Assembly (NCBI GenBank): GCA_016781885.1
Contig: JADDPM010000039.1
Location: forward strand, 1-16,220
Length of the DNA: 16,220 nucleotides
From: Rubrobacter sp.
GTDB taxonomy: Bacteria; Actinomycetota; Rubrobacteria; Rubrobacterales; Rubrobacteraceae
Direction: 5' to 3'
This document shows positions 14,933 to 16,220 of this stretch, one piece after another. The first letter of the stretch is position 1. The number at the start of each line of letters is the position of its first letter. The translations under genes were made by a program, and so were the position numbers. Below the pieces are notes generated by a model. That model saw only the letters and a program-made list of their open reading frames with translations, made no database searches and was not told the DNA's origin.

Positions 14933-15493
14933 GTGGGTGAAACGGCTCTGAAGATAGGCGAGGTAGCGCGCTTGGTGGGCGTACCGGCCAAGACCTTGCG
15001 CTACTACGAGGATATAGGTTTGATCTCGCCGGCGGGCCGGACGGGTTCCGGGTACCGGCTCTACGGTTGGCGCGAGCTTGAGCAGATAGAGTTCGTCCGG
15101 CGGGCGAAGACGATGGGGTTGACGCTGGAGCAGATTCGGGGTCTCGCGGAGGTCGCCGAGGAGGGGATGCCGAGCGGGGTTCTCCGTCGCCTGGACGTGC
15201 TCCTGGAGCAAAAGCTGGAGGAGACCGAGCGGAGTTTAGAGGAGTTACAAGCCTTCCGGGAGAGTCTTCTGGAGTACCGGGAACGGGCGGCGATGGCCGA
15301 AGAGAGGGGGGCGTGTCGCTGTGCGGAGCGTGGGGAAGGGGAGTTCTGCGGGTGCGTTACGACCGCGACCGAGGGCGTAACGCCGCCCGGATTGCGGGTT
15401 GTCCGGGAGAACGGCCGAACCCTGGAGGGCGTTGAGGAACGTGAGAGATGCCGATGCGGGTGCTGTCAGCCGGTCACTAGCGAGGTCGTGTAG
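14933..15493 (+). CDS. MerR-family metal-responsive regulator, cysteine-rich C-terminus
   Basis: This 186-aa protein has the MerR winged helix at 7-75 (LKIGEVARLVGVPAKTLRYY, GYRLYGWRELEQIEFV), a long dimerisation helix (about 83-120) and an unusually cysteine-rich tail: C128, C130, C139, C141, then C173, C175, C177, C178. C128/C130 and C139/C141 fall where MerR and CueR have their metal-binding cysteines. The residue at the helix start that is Cys in Hg and Zn sensors is Ser81 here, as in Cu(I)/Ag/Au sensors, agreeing with the CueR-like operator. The start is GTG with AAAGGAG (14919-14925) 7 bases upstream; a longer frame from 14783 covers the promoter and is rejected. It is probably autoregulated, and is divergent from the CU-protein operon. 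Confidence 0.9.
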   Translation: MGETALKIGEVARLVGVPAKTLRYYEDIGLISPAGRTGSGYRLYGWRELEQIEFVRRAKTMGLTLEQIRGLAEVAEEGMPSGVLRRLDVLLEQKLEETERSLEELQAFRESLLEYRERAAMAEERGACRCAERGEGEFCGCVTTATEGVTPPGLRVVRENGRTLEGVEERERCRCGCCQPVTSEVV

Positions 15494-15519
15494 GAAATAG
15501 GGATCAGGAGAGTAGAGCT

Positions 15520-16220
15520 ATGAAGATAGCTGTTGCGGGCAAGGGCGGTTCAGGCAAGACGACTATCTCGGCTACCCTGTCGCGCATACTCGCGCGGCGG
15601 GGGCACCGGGTTACGGCGGTAGATGGAGATCCCAACCCGAACCTTGGGGTCGCCTTGGGAATGAGCCGGGAGCAGCTCGGGGAGCTGGTCCGGGTGCCGA
15701 AGGAGATCATGGAGGTCAAGGAGGAAGGTGAACGCCGGTCCCTGGTCCTGACCCGCCCCGTAGAGGAGATCACGGCCGAGTACGCGACCGAGGGCCCGGA
15801 CGGGGTGAACCTGATGGTCATGACGGGGGTGGACCACGCCGGAGCCGGGTGACTGTGCGGGGCGCACGCGAGGGTGCGCGGCCTGCTCGGTGAGCTGGCG
15901 ACGGGTAACCAGGGGGAAGAGGTAACTATCACGGACATGGAGGCCTCCATAGAGCACATGAGCCGGGCGACCGTCCGGCACGTCGAGGGAATGCTGATCG
16001 TGACCGAGCCCTACTTCCGGTCGCTGGAGACGGTGGGGAGGATAGCGCCGCTCGCGCAAGAGCTTGGTATAGAGCACGTCTGGGCGGTGGCCAATAAGGT
16101 GCGGGGGCAGAGGGACGAGGAGATCATCCGCTCCTACTGCGCGGATCACGGGATAGAAGTCGGCGGGATCGTCTCGTGGGACGAGGCGATACAGGAGGCC
16201 GATAGGGAGGGCCGGGCGCT
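15520..16220 (+). CDS. CooC-family P-loop ATPase with predicted selenocysteine (UGA at 15850-15852), 3' end outside window
   Basis: The gene starts at ATG 15520 with AGGAG 9 bases upstream, 26 bp after the regulator. Residues 6-15 (AGKGGSGKTT) are the deviant Walker A of CooC/MinD/ArsA-like ATPases, and VTAVDGDPNPN is the switch region. Codon 111 is TGA in the context VDHAGAG-U-LCGAHARVR. CooC proteins have a Cys-x-Cys motif here (C112 and C114 in Carboxydothermus CooC1) that binds nickel or zinc at the dimer interface, so the motif becomes Sec-x-Cys. The frame stays open to the window end with normal family sequence (ITDMEASIEHMSRATV, LIVTEPYFRSLETV, VANKVRG). CooC serves CO dehydrogenase nickel insertion, but the neighbours here suggest soft-metal handling, so the target is unclear. 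Confidence 0.87.
15862..15882 (+). promoter_or_regulatory. Candidate bSECIS element of the CooC-like gene
   Basis: Two overlapping folds are possible. One pairs GCGCAC (15862-15867) with GTGCGC (15874-15879) around GCGAGG, with the loop 15 nt after the TGA. The other pairs CGCG (15867-15870) with CGCG (15877-15880) around AGGGTG, with A15866 bulged and two more pairs below. The second resembles E. coli fdhF, which also has a bulged base and a hexaloop starting AGG. Both put a G in the first two loop positions. Confidence 0.6.

Noticed and set aside
1..16220. Global reassignment of UGA as an amino acid codon
   Set aside because: TGA ends several genes normally here, including overlapping GTGA junctions, so the read-through at four positions must depend on context.

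Overview
The window looks like chromosomal DNA of a high-GC Gram-positive bacterium, most likely an actinomycete of the Rubrobacter / deep Actinobacteria kind. This is inferred from the GC-rich codon use, frequent GTG and TTG starts, a DUF2382 stress protein and a lipoprotein signal; no rRNA or marker gene is present to prove it.

The main result is that four genes are interrupted by a single in-frame TGA exactly where a redox or metal-binding cysteine is expected. In each case the same frame continues with recognisable protein sequence after the TGA, and a stem-loop of bacterial SECIS geometry lies directly downstream. The four are: a DsrE-family protein (3617-3988, motif U-P-R-C), two tandem paralogous small membrane proteins with a Cys-Sec pair in the first membrane helix (13828-14256 and 14273-14716), and a CooC-type P-loop ATPase (15520 to the window end, motif U-L-C). 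A standard gene caller would cut all four at the TGA or start them after it. Selenocysteine is the simplest reading. The Sec machinery (selA, selB, selC, selD) is not in the window, so this remains an inference.

Layout. 1-2949 (+): end of a DUF2382 protein, a terminator, then three membrane proteins (aquaporin, a four-helix glycine-rich protein, a TM-helix/MscS-like protein). The first two membrane proteins share a charged N-terminal tail. 2950-3539 (+): a possibly structured leader and a short TrmO-like gene. 3617-11356 (-): eight tightly spaced genes in the order fmdE-like, O-methyltransferase, family-5 solute-binding protein, two permeases, two ATPases, DsrE-like selenoprotein, convergent with the TrmO-like gene. 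11575-14716 (-): a second operon in the order CU-protein, CU-protein, YtkA-like lipoprotein, Clp-type AAA+ ATPase; the last has a one-base frameshift and a degenerate first ATPase domain. 14717-14932: divergent control region with a perfect MerR/CueR-type operator in a 19-bp-spaced promoter. 14933-16220 (+): a cysteine-rich MerR regulator followed by the CooC-like gene.

How the genes may work together (inference): the right end looks like a soft-metal module (Cu, Ag, Au or Hg). It combines a CueR-like sensor, MerT/MerF-like membrane proteins whose Cys-Cys pair has become Cys-Sec, a YtkA-like lipoprotein, an unfoldase-like ATPase and a metallochaperone-type ATPase that also uses Sec. The left operon couples import of a peptide-, nickel- or metallophore-like ligand to an FmdE protein, a methyltransferase and a redox selenoprotein.
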